A DNA stretch of 64,000 nt from Dioscorea cayenensis subsp. rotundata (GCF_009730915.1 NW_024087032.1:23064-87063), one strand, 5' to 3'. Positions 32,324-47,200 are shown, counted from the stretch's first letter. Made by a program: numbers and translations. The notes: generated from the sequence alone by a model not told the origin.

Positions 32324-35300
32324 TTAAGATTTTAAATATTCTTCCCAGCCTTCATGCTCAATTTTCTCTGCTTTTGTAAGTACAGTCTCTTTCATGTCTT
32401 CTTGGTATTTTACAACTCTATATATTATATGACATTAGATTAGAAGGTGTTGAAAATCATCTGTTTGACCATAATTACAAGATTAACAATACCTGTCCCA
32501 TAACTTAGCATCTCCATTCGCCAAAATCCTAACTGCTAATAAGGCTGCATTGGCTGCATTGCCGATCGCAACGGTGGCCACTGGGATTCCTTTCGGCATC
32601 TATGATTTCGAATGAAAAATCAATTGGTTTTCAGATTTCTCACACACATTCAAGGTGTCAGGTGACGCATAAGTCAAAAGAAATTTAAACATGATTAAGT
32701 CACAAACATCTTACAAGTTTGTTACATTGTTAATTCTTGTCAGAATTCTTCATATGTTTGAGTCTTCAATTTCAAGAAAAGAATTTACCGATGATTGCTA
32801 CTAACATATGAACTGTGGGGATCTCATTCAATACAAATCTTATCTTTCCTTTATTGTGTTAAAGGAGGTCATATCTATGGTAATACTTACTGCACTTAAA
32901 ACCTTCAACCCAGGCTAACATGGAATCCTTGTGTTATTTTAATATATATTGGCATCCTTGCTTTTGCAAATTTAAGCTATGCTTAATCTATAATGGAAAG
33001 AGAAACATGTCAGATACACTTGCCTTATACCTAAGTCGCATTGGCCTTTAATTATGAAGTTCTATACCAACACTACTCAGTACCATCAAGGGCCATCAGA
33101 ATTTCATATCCCTTGAAAGGAAGAAGCTCAAGTATGACTTGACCTGCATGAACTAATAATAACTGCAAACCCTTACCCAAATATTCATTTCTTCCATTCT
33201 ATACAAGGCAAGTAAAGGAATGCAATAAATGTAACAGAAAGTAAAGAAAAAAATGTGCTTAGCTTACCTGGACAATGGATAAGAGGGAATCAACCCCATC
33301 AAGTGAAGCAGTTCTAATGGGGATGCCAATTACAGGCAAAGAGGTCAATGAGGCCACCATACCTTAAAAAAAAAATACATATATATATATAATAAAAATA
33401 ATAAAATACAACACCAATTGGTAAAACAACAGAACTATTGCAACCTTTAACCACTTCATATAATCTAGCAAAACTAACCTGGCAAATGTGCTGCACCACC
33501 AGCACCAGCAATGATGACTTGAATTCCCCTGTCCTTTGCAGCTGAAGCAAAAGAGTACATCCTATCAGGTGTCCGGTGTGCCGAAACAATAGTTACCTGT
33601 AAATTTTTTTTATACATACAGACACTGTGTTAAATGAGATGTCTAATGATAAATCAAAATTTTCCACAAATGTTATCTCCAAACCATAATTTTGTTGAGA
33701 CAAGCTCAACCTCAAATGGCACATCAAAGTTCTTCAGGACCACTGCTGCATCCTTCATTATAGGAAGGTCTGAATCAGAGCCCATGATTATGGCAACTTG
33801 AGGAATGACTGCAGACACACAAGATTGACATTATCAACTTAATATGATTTGGTCAGAAGTACTGTTCTGAAAATGTTCAATTTTAACATAAGAGAAGGGA
33901 AGACCATGTAGCCAGGAAAAACAATCCTGTAAAGCCTTTTAACTCAGGAATCCAAATAAACTTCATTACATGGCAAAAGTTTGCCTATATCACAATGGAG
34001 ATATCAGAGTAAATTGTCTCTCCTAACCTTGCCCATTAAGACTAGGGTGATGGTTAATTAATCAAGGACAATTGCAATTGTTTTACATGAAAAAAGAAAA
34101 AGAAGAAAAGAACAAGGACATAATGACAGAAAAATGAAACTTTCAGCTGAACAAATCACAATAAGGTCCATGACTAAAATGCATGTATTAGCATGAGCAT
34201 TATGATAACCAGCCTAATCTTGAATGTCAACTTATATTCCTTACAGAACACAGGAATAAAGATGATACGTAGGTATAAAATCAATGTGATTAAAAGGATG
34301 CAACAAGCATTCTCCCCAATGTAAAGATGAAAGGAAATATTTCTCAAAACATCATATGAAGCATAAGGAAAAGGAATATATTTTCATAATTGAAATATGA
34401 TATAAAACCTGCAGTTTGGCTCTGATCATTGTTCAGCATGGAGTTTAGGCGTGATTTCACAATGTTCATGGAAGATCCTGTGATTGTTATATGACCCATC
34501 TTTCGTAGCTTCCGCATATCTGAGCATTATTACAAATATTTGTGCTATTACAAATAAATAAAGGAATAGACAAAAGTCAATATTCCAATCGAAAAAATAG
34601 ACAACATTGCCTGACCTGACTTATCATACCAATGAATGGAAGCTCCAGGAACTTTTAAAGCTCTTCCAATGAGGTCATGAGCTAACTTGAGCCCTGGCTC
34701 TCCCTAAACACAAGGCATGCAAGAACAACTTAAATGGCAGGTTAGAAATGGAATTGAAATCATTAGCTTGCATCAATTATGATGGTAATATTAGATGGGA
34801 TTCAAACTTCACAGAATTTAGCCTAATGATTGAGAATAATGCAAGAAAACACACTAAAAGAGACAACCAGATGAACAGCTATTATAATCACTGGAAATGA
34901 AAAGGTGAAATTTTAAAGTGAAAGGGAAGCAAGTATAATGCTCCTCCAATTTCATCACTTTGACATCACAGAACACACAATTGCGTGCATATGCAATGTA
35001 AGAAGATCTTATAACGCTGTCAAAGAACAGAGTCCTTATTTGAGCACCCAAACTATAGGGCAGCTAAGCAATAGCTAGAATGCTTCACAAAGAAAAAATT
35101 TCTGAGTTCTCATGTAACTGTAACCAAAGGAAAATACTCTGCAACTTTGACATGAATGGTTGCGTATGTTCAAAAGTAAGAGCTGCTGATAAAATTACCT
35201 CATCTTCACCCAATATGTTATACATGATTGCAGCTGGTGTTTTCATTGATGAATCACCAAGTGGCAAACCCAAAACAGCACGTAGATGTTGCTCATACTG

Positions 35301-38149
35301 AGAAGTATAACAAGACTCAATTGTGTGATGTCCACTATTATGAGGTCTGGGGGCAACTTCATTCAGCAAAACCTAGATAAGTTTAAAATCAATTAAAAAG
35401 GAGTGTATTCTATCAACTAAAAAAATCCTTGAAGGAAATAAATAGGAACAAGAAAAACTAGTACAAAACGCATATGAATAAAAAGTCTATATTAAAAATG
35501 AATGATTGCATTTGAAGAAAACAAACCTGCCCATCTCCTGTCAAAAATAATTCAACAGCAAATACACCTGCCCCCTCTAATGAACCGACAGCTTTTTGAG
35601 CAACATCAAGGGAAAGCTCCTTTATTTTTTGAGACACATCAGCAGGAGCTTCCACAATGTGGCAGATGTTGTTTCTGCAATAAAAATTTTCTTTTACTTA
35701 GGCTTAAAGTTCAAGTACATCATAATACAAGTCGAACAAAATAAATGCTACAAAAAGAAACTAAAAGATCCAGTTTACTTGTGGATAGTCTCAACCACAG
35801 GATAGCATGAAATACAACCATCTCGGCCCCTCGCTACAATGACTGACAACTCCTAGATCAACAATACGAGAATTTTCATTTAGATTATATGAAGTAAAAA
35901 CAAACTTACTAATATGAAATATCCAATGATAGCATAACCCATTTAGTTGTCAGGTATAGAGGTTCTAATCAACTGACCTTCACAAATGGAGTCCACCTCT
36001 CAACATATAGGCCCCGGCCAAAGCCCCCCAATGCTGAAAAAAACAAAAATGAGATGTTTGAAGAGAAACTTTATACCAAAACAAGCATCAAAGATTAGAA
36101 ATGGCAAATTTACCAGTAAGAGCAGAAGAAAGCTCATCTTTGCTATGAGCAACGGCATTGCCACGGCCATCATAAGCTAGTCTCTTACATTTGATCATCA
36201 GAGGATAGCCATACAAGCTCCCAGCCTTCTCAGCACTTTCAATGTTATCTATCTGCGCTTAGATGGTATGAAATCACAATTTTGCGAATCAAGAATGATG
36301 AACAACCAACAAGTATATGTAACCTCAAAAAAATCGGGTAGTGGAATCCCATGCCGTGAAAAATGAACCTTTTGAAGATATTTGTCCTGTAGAAAATGTG
36401 AAACACATTAAACTTAATGGGTGTATTCCAATGAATAGCAAAGAAGGTGGTCAAGAATGTCAAAAGGATTTTTAAAGCAGCAGCATTGCATTATACTAAC
36501 CAAATAGAATTTAAAAAGTCTAAAAGTTCTGCCCAGAACTGAGATGCTTTAGGGTAATATACAATGGAAGCAGTTGACAACGACAAAAGAATTTTACAAG
36601 TTTGGAGTTTTGAATGACATGGCATCAGAGAAAAACTAAAGGTATCGAAGATGGCCAGTATGTCATGTATATATTTGAAGGATGTTAATGAACTGGAATA
36701 TTGAAAAAATAAGGAAGACCAAAGTATGGATCAATATTATAGTCTTGTTAAGTAGATACTTCTATATCAATTTAATGTATTCAATTTGATGAGCAATCAC
36801 ATAATTCAAAAATTGCGCATGCAGTGATGCTCACGATTTTTAATGTGCATGTTTCTTCCCCTCAAACAAAGAACTCTAGAAATTCAGAGGAAAGAAGTAT
36901 ATCAAAACAACATTTCATATTATAAACTTGTCAACGTCAATTTAAAGTGTATTTTATACTATTTAAAATCTAATGCAGGTACAGATCAACTTCTATCTTT
37001 TGTAATATTGAAGTTAATGTTACATAAACTGTTTCACACACTTTTCCAAAAAAAGGATCATAGTCGGACAACAAACAGAAAATAACTCCTAAATACCAAC
37101 AAAAACTCAATTTACAAAGCTGCAATAATAATCCCATTATTAAAGTGCAAAACTTACTTGAATTATTCTTATTGTAGAAGCTTTCGGTTGGCAATCTATT
37201 CCCTGTTGCTCTAGTTTCTCCAACATAACAGCATCTACATGTTCAATTTCCACAGTCACCACATCACATCTACAAAAGTGACATGTCATTCAAAGGCGTA
37301 TGAATCACTAACTCCTAAAAACACATAACAGATTTAAAACAAGAGCAAGCATATGTTCTACATTTCAAACAACCTACCTTTTTGCAAAATCACGAACGGC
37401 CTCACCATCATTAAAGTCTCCAACAACATGACAATAGGATATGCCACTGGCAGGGCAATTTTCAAGAGGGTCTAAAGTAAGCACCTTGATAGACATGCAC
37501 GATGCAGCCTGGCACAACATTTTACCTAACTGACCTCCTCCCAATACACCAACTTTTGTGCCAGTAACCACATGCATTGGCAAATCATCCTTCCTGCAAG
37601 CCAGTAGCATTGGACACCATGAAATAGTCCAATAGCAATCAGCAACTATCTTAGAGTACAAAACTGAAGATTGAGAACTCCAGAATAGCGCTAAAGCATA
37701 TATAGGTGCATCCATGTGCAAAGAAGATGAAAACACAAGCAACATCATGCAAAAACTCATCTTGGCAACAAAGCACGACTATCAAACTCGAGAGATTTAA
37801 AAACAAGCCATACAAAAAAACCCAAACATCCCCAGACCTGCACGAAAAGCGTTCGATGAAATGCCTCACTGGAAAACAATACACAAGCCATCACCCAAAT
37901 TCCACACATTTCCTAAAAACGCCATCAATTGATGTGCGAAAGAAGAGAATACCTCTCAGATGATATAGTCAAAGCACGAATTTGAGAAGAGCGTGCAGGG
38001 GCGGAACTCATACGGAGCTTTAGAGCGGGCAAAGGGAAAGACCTCCGATTGAAGTTCAAGAAGAGGGTCGCCGAGGCGGAGTGATTCGAGTAGCTCCGGT
38101 GATCGCCGAGAGAGGATAAGCAAGCCGCCGATGAGGAGTGCAAGAGCAT
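32324..38149 (-). CDS. Phosphoribosylaminoimidazole carboxylase (AIR carboxylase), chloroplastic
   Basis: This enzyme converts AIR to CAIR in de novo purine synthesis. Sixteen exons on the minus strand sum to 1890 bp (629 aa) in one frame: 38149-37953, 37593-37378, 37269-37158, 36386-36324, 36252-36114, 36033-35978, 35852-35779, 35674-35527, 35372-35199, 34703-34616, 34519-34409, 33808-33711, 33596-33479, 33362-33268, 32599-32493 and 32417-32324. All introns are GT-AG. A Ser/Ala-rich transit-like peptide comes first. The PurK ATP-grasp part follows ([50 protein letters not shown]). The PurE part is C-terminal ([52 protein letters not shown]). The length and PurK-PurE order match the plant and yeast fusion. 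An in-frame ATG at 38269 would add 40 residues. It appears fully intact. Confidence 0.96.
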
Positions 38150-38269
38150 CGTGAGTGGCCGGCGGGTCGGAGGTTTCGAATGTCTTGCTCGCGCGCGATC
38201 GAGACCAGGGTTTTCGCGGAGAGATGTCCGCTTCTTTACTCTGTTCTTATCGGATTCGGGTTTAAGCAC

Positions 38270-41200
38270 TTATCGGGTCGGATGCAATCTAGGCATTAAA
38301 AAAATACTAAAAATGTGGCCAATTTGGGATTTCTTCGGAATAGGAAATCATGTAAATATCTTTAAATAAAGAAATTTTGGATAAAAAAAACTTTAATGCG
38401 TGCATTTGTTTTTGTATATATGATTTGGTCATTTTTTAACTACACTTTTCAATGTGAGACTGATAATATTAAGATGTTAGAATATATTTCAATGGAGGTT
38501 CAAAATTAGAGGATTTTAATAGTTGCTATACTTGAGATTAAGATAAATATTGATGATAATAAAGTTGTAAAAAATTACAAATCTTATAATTTCAATTCTA
38601 GGGTTTTAATTTGCACGATTATCAGGGGTGAGCAAAACCGGGTATAAAACCGGATCGGATACCCGATTTTTTGAATCTACAAAAGCTCGACCTGTATCCA
38701 ACCCGGTTTAAACCGGATACCGAAAATCCAATTCGATGATCCGGTTCAAAGAATTACAAAAAACAATTAAAAAAAAGAACTGCATGAAAATATATGAATA
38801 TAGAGATATAAATTTGACCACCACTCTCACAGAAGATCCCATTCAAATAAGAATTCAATTTTATATCTATAATTATATATATATATATATATATATCAAG
38901 TTATCAACAATGATTTTTTTATATGGTTGCTGTAATGCATTATCAAAGATTTTTTTTGTCAAAATATATATAAAAGAAGTGCACAAATATAAAGTTAATC
39001 TCTCAATACATTTGTATCCTCATCTTTACGTGAGTTGATGTTCAAATCTGTCTCCTTAGTATAACATAAATACTTTATGTAAAACAATAATAATAATAAT
39101 AGACAGAAAGTTCAATATCTATATAAGTCTGGTTATACACAATTATTAAAAAATGACTGATTAATTTAACAAACTTGTTTGAATGTCAGTGGCAGTTTGT
39201 GGAATATCATTTGCCTTCATTTTTTGCTCCACTGGTTGAAAGCGATGACACATAATGATGATAATAAAAGGCCATTATTGGGGATCAAATCCATAAAGAG
39301 ACTCCATTTCCTTTTGGATGCTATGCTCTTTATTGGCACAATTGAATTTATACTTTTTGTGACGTTGAAATTTGAGGCACCAAATCCCTCCCAATTTCCC
39401 AATCAAGGCACTATTTTAACCACAAAGGTCAATAAAGACAGGAATACTTTACCCCCTTCATTTGTGGCTATGATTTGTTTGTCCGGCTCAATTCGTTATA
39501 TAATTAAAAAAATGTAAAAATTATAAATAAAGCATAATTATATGAAAAAAAAAAATCATCTAGGTAAGTTCCTAGATTTTCAAATCTAGGGATGTTTTAA
39601 ATCTAAGTCGTTGGATCATCATCCGATGGTTGATTGTTTACATAAACATTGTACATATTTATACTGTTCATTATCACTGTACAATACTGTAGAACGCGGT
39701 TTTTTTTACTGTTCATAATGATAAAAACTATCAAATTACCATCCAATAACTACTATGAATATCCTTAGATTTAAAATCTAGAGACGTCCCTAGATGATGG
39801 GTCCTCTCTCTATATATATATATATGATTATCAACTATAGAAGAGAATCACCCCTTAATCTAAAGCCATCAAGTCCTCAGTGTTTTTATCAAGAAGACGG
39901 ATTTGAAATTCAACATATGATATATATATATTAATGATGGAGAATAAGTTATTTTCAAAAAAAATGTCACACACCTAAACTCAGATATTTTTAATAAAAA
40001 AAATAATTTTATTACTTTGTGAAAGGTGGACACTAATTATGCTTAATGTAGTTTGGTTGTGTGTGTTTTAAAACCTCTTCCCAAGTATTTATTTAATTGA
40101 GCACATGACTTTAATTTTAATTTGTTTTAGACTTTGATATGATTCTCAAATCAAATCACCTCAATTATTATAGATTTTTATGTGCACAAACTCCTGGTCC
40201 AAGCTAACCCTCAAAATCATACTATATATGATGCCCATATTCACTATATATGCTCACATGACATGGGACATTATGAAGGTTTGAAATTAGGCATGACATT
40301 TAAAAGTAAATAAATAAAATTTAATTTTCATGATGCTAATATATATGATTGTCATATGCTTGAATTATGAAAAGGTAAATGATGAACACAAGCAATGATC
40401 CCTACTTAGGGATTATTAATTTATTAGTGATTTTACATTAAAATTAAAAAAAATAAAGTCATTGACATACAATAACTTACAAAATATGAATAAATACTCC
40501 TAAACTGTTTTTATTGCAAAAAATTAATTCTTTATAGAGTGATGTTGCTATTAAGCAGATCACATGTGGTTTATTAATACAAATCCCCTGTTTATAATAT
40601 TTATATGCTGATATTTGAATTTTAACTCACTTAAGATAAAAACACCGCTCAATTAAAAGATTAATTTTGTGTCTATGCACTATCAAAATGTATCTTATCT
40701 ATATTTTGTAAATATATATACATATTATTTTTAAAACTCCACTTTTGTTTATGTTTAAATATTATTTTATTTTTAAACTGAAACCTTCCTGAATCACTGT
40801 TATCATGGAGGAGCGGACCCATGTAATTAAAAAAAGTTAGAAGGGCATCGCTACACACAATATTTAAATAAATAAATAAATAAATGAATAAATCAAAGTT
40901 TCTATAATTATATAAGTTTTGAATGCGCATTTGAAAACAAAAGATATGATTGGCTTGGTTTTTAGAAAAAAAAAAAAGGAGCAAAGATTGGCTTGCTTTC
41001 AAAGCAACCTGGTCCACCATGATTACGCCTGGAACAAACTGGTCAACCACAACCAACAATTTCATTACCATTACCAACCCAAAGACTGCAATTAAGACTT
41101 AGACTAACATAATTTAAATTTATAATTCAAATTAATGGTTTAAATATATATAAAATACAATTTCTCAAAATTTTAGAAAGGGGTTTTACTTTCAATAATC

Positions 41201-41541
41201 CAAAATTAAGAAATTAAAGTACTAAAAAAATAATTTCAAACTTTCCCAAGGGTGTTTTGAGAAAAAGCTCAGTTTTAAAATTATATAATTAAAGCCTTCA
41301 CTAATCACAGAATTAGTCTTTGTAATCCTGGTCCGGCTGACACGATACACTGCATCTGCGGAACAGTTTTAAGAAATCCTTTCAAAGACTTTCCCCGAAG
41401 CTTAAGATCCAGGTGTCATCTTAATGATTGAAATGATTCTTGTTGTTATGTTGTTCCGCGAGACATCGAACATGCATTCTCTTCTTCGAATAAAGATATT
41501 AAAGCCCCGCGTTTCTTCGTTTCCGTCTTTTGCGCTCTCTC
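38270..41541. other. Intergenic region with a truncated transposon end
   Basis: AT-rich, no gene recognised. At 38628-38720 the sequence CAGGGGTGAGCAAAACCGG begins a CCGGAT/ACCGG-rich stretch typical of the left end of a plant hAT-like MITE. I find no matching right end, so it is a truncated copy. A (TA)n run lies at 38874-38895. A reading frame at 40673-41077 (minus) is not recognisable and probably not a gene. Confidence 0.5.
39555..39799. mobile_element. Small inverted-repeat element (MITE-like)
   Basis: The left end ATCATCTAGGTAAGTTCCTA and the complement of the right end, ATCATCTAGGGACGTCTCTA, are imperfect inverted repeats around a 200-bp non-coding core. A CTCTCTCTATATATATATA stretch follows on the right. 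The element at 55545-55890 has similar ends. The target duplication is unclear. Confidence 0.6.
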
Positions 41542-41548
41542 TATAAAG
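41542..41548 (+). promoter_or_regulatory. TATA box of the MAGL-like gene
   Basis: TATAAAG lies 58 bp upstream of ATG 41600, followed by a C-rich leader. Confidence 0.7.
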
Positions 41549-41599
41549 ATCATCGTCTCCTCCGCGAAGCATCGACGAAACCCTAATACGACGACGGAG

Positions 41600-44500
41600 A
41601 TGGACCGGAGCTTGCCGGTGGGGGAGCTGACGTCCGGCGCCAGTGGCCGGATCATCCCTGTGTGCCGCTCCATGCTGTCGCGGCGTTCTCTGTTCCGTTT
41701 GTTCCTTTTCTTCCACTCTCTCGCTCTGTGGCTCCTCCTTTTCCTCCGGAGAAGCGGAGGAATCGCAAGGAGTCCCTTTTTGGTGAGGAATTCTGGTGCG
41801 TCGGTGTCGTCGCCGAGGAAGAGGGGAGGGGGGAGATGGAGGGTTGGGGCGGAGGAGGAGGATGCGAGGAGGAGGAGGGCGTTGGCTGAAATGGTGGACA
41901 TGGATGGCTGTGAAGGGTGTCGTTGGGAGACGTCGGTTTTCTTGGGGACGAGGAAGAACGCGCTCTTTTGTAGGTCGTGGGTGCCGGTTTCTGGAGAGAT
42001 GAAGTAAGATTTTTTCCGGTTTTGATTTGCATATTTGGGATTTTGGTTTTGGTTTAGTACTGCGATCCCGGATTTATTTTTAACGGAGAAGGTGATTGGG
42101 GTTTTGATTTTGGTTTTCAATTTTCTGCTGATTTGCTGGTGATCGTCTTCAATAATCGGATTGATCTGGAATTTCTTTTGCTTTAATTTTTTTTTTCTAC
42201 ATGCTTTGATTATTTTGAATAATTCCTTTGGGTTAATTGAAAGCGATGGTTTTCTGTCCCTATGGAATGAAGGGTGTTGAGGGACTGTCAACCTTTGATT
42301 AAATTTAGTATTTTGATGATTTGCTCTATGAAAGAAAAAAAAGAGATCTGTGAAATTTAAACTGTTCATTTTTTATTTTTATTTATTTTTATTTTTTGGG
42401 CCTAGAATTTGGGTTTACTTCTTTATGGGAGACTGGAACATTTCGCTTTCATATATAAATCTATTGTTTCTCTTGCCCGCCTGATAATGCAGCTATTAGT
42501 CTTCAGGATGCCCTCAACAGCGGGTGAAAATAGTTTTCTTTCTTTCACAAACCAAAAAGAGAAAGAAAAATTGTTTGTTTTCCAGACCACTATTTATTTG
42601 ATATATAATTTTAGCGATGTAAATATGCTCTACCTTAAGGTTCTACTTGTATCCGGTAGACCGATTTGATTCAAGTTTGGACTAAGAAACTTTGTGCATC
42701 TAGGATTGTGTAAGGTCAATATGATACCTTAAATCGAGTTATGTTATGCCAAAATACAGTTGATATTATTTTTTTTTCTTATTCACTTTTTGCTGCATTT
42801 TAGTGCCATTGGCCCAGTGATTCTAACTTGTGAAAGATATGAAATGAACTTGTGCTGAAATTTCATGTCCTGACTTCTTCTGAATTGCTTATTTACCTAT
42901 TTTGTGCCATAGTAACGTTTTCCTCATTTTACCTATTAGGGGTATCTGTCACTATCCCCTTCTCTGTTTTCCTTCTTGCATTTTTTTTTATGACTTTGCA
43001 GGACCTGTTTATTGTCTTCATCATTTGTCTAGCATTCTACATAAACAGAGCCATTGATTTTAGGTTGTTGTAAATATATGCATGTGGTAGACATGTCTTA
43101 GCATGATACTGTGAATAAATAGTTAACTTCCTACAATCATTTTTTATGCAAGTTGTGATTTTCACTCTTAACAATCTCCTTTTACCTTGCAGGGGCATTT
43201 TGGTGATTATTCATGGCCTTAATGAGCACAGGTTAGAAGAGCGTCAATTAACTTTGTTTTCTAGTTTTTGCATTCCTCTTTTCCTAGCTTGATTATTCAT
43301 TTGGCACAAACACAGCGCCATTCTCAGCACAGTCAAAATTCAAAGTAGACAGCTGACTGTGTCAGTATTTAAAACTTGATAACCACCAATCTGACCTGAT
43401 CTAAAAGTCTGTTTATTGCCATTTTTGGTTGCCTTAAATGTTTTTTGTGTTCTTGTTGTGGGGTCAGTTGGTTGAGCCACTGATCACCAAATAACTGTAT
43501 GCTAGGTGCACTAGGTGGTTGCTACCTGCCAGCTCGTGGGGAAGATAGCCACTAATCAGCTATGTTTCACCGTTAACATCTGACTGTGTTCTTGTTGATT
43601 TTCAGTGGAAGATATGCTCATTTTGCCAGGCAGTTAACCTCATGCAACTTTGGAGTGTATGCAATGGATTGGACAGGTGAGTATTGTATTTATTTGGGCT
43701 GTTGATTGTCTCTTAGAATTCATTTATATTTGTTGCCCTTGTTGTCTTGTCTTTAGGCTATGTGATTTCCCACAAAACCTAATTGGTTTAGGAATAAAAT
43801 GCTGATGCTTTTTATTTCAATTATGATGTAAAGATCAGAGTCCAGCTTGTAAGAATTTATTCTAGATGCTTAAATATGTCCTCTGTCAAACAAAAGCAGC
43901 CTAGTGCGAGTCATTTGTTTCCTGGCACTAGCAATTAGTCTTTGCATTTGTGCTTGTGTCAGCATTGTCCGGGTATTTTCGAGAAATATTTATGTATCTA
44001 TAAGAGATGCCGATCTTCTTCCAAGAAAAATTTATGTATCACATGGGATCCTACTTTCTTTAGTTTATTTGAACAATAGCTCACTTATCACAGTTTCATT
44101 CTACACTATTTTAATTTTGCTTCTAAATTTCAATCATGATTGTTTTAATGATTTTATTTTTATCTTATCTTTTAAAACTTCATGATTTTTATATTTTCTT
44201 ATGTTTATAAACTGAATCTTTATCTTTCAAATTATTTTATAATGATTTTCATGATTTTAAGAGTTGTATTTTGCTTTAATTTTGATTTTTATTTACTTTA
44301 CATCCCTTGTCTTAAGTTATATTTCTATTAAACAAATTATTTTATGACAATATTCTTTGCACTTAAAAAACAATATGATTAACAGTGTCTATATATAAAT
44401 ATATGGACAGCTAAGAAGAACTTGTTTTGATATAATATTCTTATGAAAATAATGTGAGTGATGTATTTGCATATATACATTTATATGTGTGTATTTACAC

Positions 44501-46031
44501 CCATGTCCGTGTATCATATGTATGCATTTTTCATTAAATTCTAGAGTCAGATTTTTTTTTTATATACTTAGATATTTGACACTTTGTATAGGTTTCCAAG
44601 TAAAACTTTCTTGTTTACTTACAATTAATTGATCATTTGAGCAATTTGCCCATGGTATATTGTGCATTGCTATCATCTTCTGCTTATGCTCATTTTCTCA
44701 ATTTGAAGTGATAAATGGACCTCCAAGATGTTAGTGATTATGCTTCCTGTTCATGACTAGAATGTTTTCAAGTTTAAAACATTCTCCAGATTTACTTAAA
44801 CAAGCCAATAATGTACTTCTGATTATCTTTCACACAGGTCATGGTGGCAGTGATGGATTGCATGGCTATGTGCCATCCTTGGACAATGTTGCCGCAGACA
44901 CTGTAAGTTTAATTATTGCCATATTCTTTTAATCTGCTTATCTTTGAATGTTTTTTGTCGCTGATGCTGTAAGCTTTGGTTTTATAATCAAGGCATTTGG
45001 CATTTGACTTGCGCTATTCCATGCATTTATGTACAGATTGTTATATAAGTTCATGTTATCCAACCTGATGCTATTTTTATAATCGGGTACATTCACCCCC
45101 TGATATATGGTACTTTTTTTTTTGTTTTACTCTTTCCTAATGATTGTGTTATTTCCACTTTTACAGGGAATATTTCTGGAGAAAATCAATTCAGAAAATC
45201 CTAATATTCCATGCTTCCTCTTTGGTCATTCTACAGGGGGAGCTGTGGTTTTAAAGGTATAATTAACAAAGCTATCGGACACTGTTTCAGTTTTGTTTAT
45301 CATTTTCTTTGTTTCTTTATCAATTCTTATATCTACAGGCAGCAATGCATCCACACATCAAGAGCATGCTTGAAGGAGTTGTGCTGACTTCTCCAGCATT
45401 GCGTGTGAAGCCTGCCCATCCTATAGTTGGGGTAACATTTATTTCCAAACAACATCTTCCGTGTGTGCATTTCCCAACATTGCTTTCTAAACTTAGATAT
45501 CAACAACAGATAATTCCAAAACACACCTATATACATGTGGAAGTTCCTATGTGCTCTGAGATATATATAAAGTTAACAACAATTACTTAAATCCAGCTGT
45601 CTTATTTGTTGCAGGCTGTAGCCCCACTATTTTCAATGGTCGCCCCCAAATTCCAGTTCAAGGGGGCTAACAAGAGAGGCATCCCTGTATCAAGGGACCC
45701 TGCTGCCATGTTAGCCAAGTATTCAGACCCATTGGTGTACACTGGGCCTATTAGGGTCCGAACCGGCCACGAGATCCTCCGCATATCATCATATCTGATG
45801 CAGAACATGGAATCGGTTACCGTCCCCTTCTTAGTCCTTCACGGAACTGCTGATAGAGTAACCGATCCCTTGGCTTCCCAGGATCTTTACAATGTGGCTT
45901 CCTCTAGTTATAAGGACATTAAACTTTATGATGGCTTTTTACACGATCTTCTCTTTGAGCCGGAGCGTGACGAGATCGGGACCGACATCATTCACTGGAT
46001 GGAGAAGAAACTCCAGCACCAGTGCCTGTAA
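41600..46031 (+). CDS. Monoacylglycerol lipase-like alpha/beta hydrolase, complete, 392 aa
   Basis: A serine hydrolase of the plant MAGL / caffeoylshikimate-esterase group; the natural substrate cannot be read from sequence. Seven exons with GT-AG borders are 41600-42003, 43194-43232, 43606-43676, 44838-44902, 45167-45256, 45339-45431 and 45615-46031 (1179 bp). Exon 1 encodes a basic N-terminus, one hydrophobic segment (LFRLFLFFHSLALWLLLFL) and a long Arg-rich linker, so membrane or plastid-envelope anchoring is possible. The fold follows with the oxyanion HG in IIHGLNEHSGRYAHFA, the nucleophile Ser in FGHSTGGAVVLKAA, the acid in LHGTADRVTDP and the His in DGFLHDLLFEPERD. All three catalytic residues are present. 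The first intron is over 1.1 kb and intron 3 about 1.16 kb. Confidence 0.94.
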
Positions 46032-46220
46032 TAAGTCAAGATGAACATCCCTCTCGGTTACAGACCTCACCACTGTCAAAACAAAGTGGCCAGGTTGTTG
46101 GTGGTGACACTGAAGTGTAGGGTTAGGTTGGATGCTGTACAAGTTTGTTCTATGTGTTTTGTTAATTCAATTCAATGAAATGGCTTGTAATTCATTTCTG
46201 AAACATCAACAATATAAACC

Positions 46221-46253
<33 letters not shown>

Positions 46254-47200
46254 CTTCGTAATTTGTATTTGTTTGATTCAGATTAGGAAAGTGCTTGACA
46301 ATCACCTATTTGAACAGGGGTATGCATGCAACTTTTTCTAAATTATATTTTGAAATTTAAATTGTTTTTTTCTTTTTAAACAATTAAAATTAAATTGTGG
46401 ATATATCAAATGAGATATAAACCATAAAGGTCCAAATTAATTTTGTTGCGACAATGACATGAGAATCAAGGAGTGTTGTCCACGTTAATTATCAAGATTG
46501 AAAATATGAGGTTTAGAACGGATGAAGATTTGTGGCCAATGCTCAGTGATTTGCATGTTTGTTTGTGATTATTATTATTATGATGATGATAAAAAGCCAA
46601 TGATCATTTAATGGTTTTTGGTTCAAAATGAAACGTAAGCATCATGTCTGCCATGTTTTTTTAGTCTTTTAATATCATGAGATTCCATTGACACTTAAAT
46701 CAAGGTACAGTAACTGTCTTGACTACCTAATCTTCAGACTTTTTTAAGACAAAGACAGCATATTCCTCCTCATCTCTTTTCTCCTTCTTGTTGCCCTTTT
46801 CCATCATCAATAATTATTTTTTCCCAAAATCAATTACAAGCTGTTTAGAACTCTGTAACCCAAGCACCCAAACCAAATCATATACCTCTACAAATTTATA
46901 TCAAAGTGCAATTCATGAACAAAGCTAAGATAAAAAAAAGCTATCTCCAACACAGTTTTTTTTTTTTTTAATTTTTTTTACAGTAAATAAACCATAATTT
47001 ATAGGAACGAGTACACAGACCAAAGAAACTAAAACAAGAACAAACTAAGAGAGAAGAATTCTAAACAGAGACAACAAAACAGACTTAAGTTAAAAAAACA
47101 CACACACAAACACAGATTAAGAAAAAGAAGAAAAAACTCTCAAACCATTAAAGCAAGTAATCAAGTGCATAAATCAAAGCTCACAAGATGTGATGATCAT
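46032..47200. other. Intergenic region, 3' ends of two convergent genes
   Basis: No gene seen. A (TA)n run lies at 46222-46246 and CACACA repeats near 47098-47112. The region separates the stop of the hydrolase gene from the stop of the LFS-like gene on the other strand. Confidence 0.6.

Noticed and set aside
40673-41077. A 134-codon minus-strand frame
   Set aside because: It is partly Asn/Phe/Tyr-rich from AT-rich DNA, has no recognisable motif and no promoter support.
41446-42369. A 307-codon minus-strand frame
   Set aside because: It is antisense to exon 1 and intron 1 of the hydrolase gene, which has full splice and motif support.
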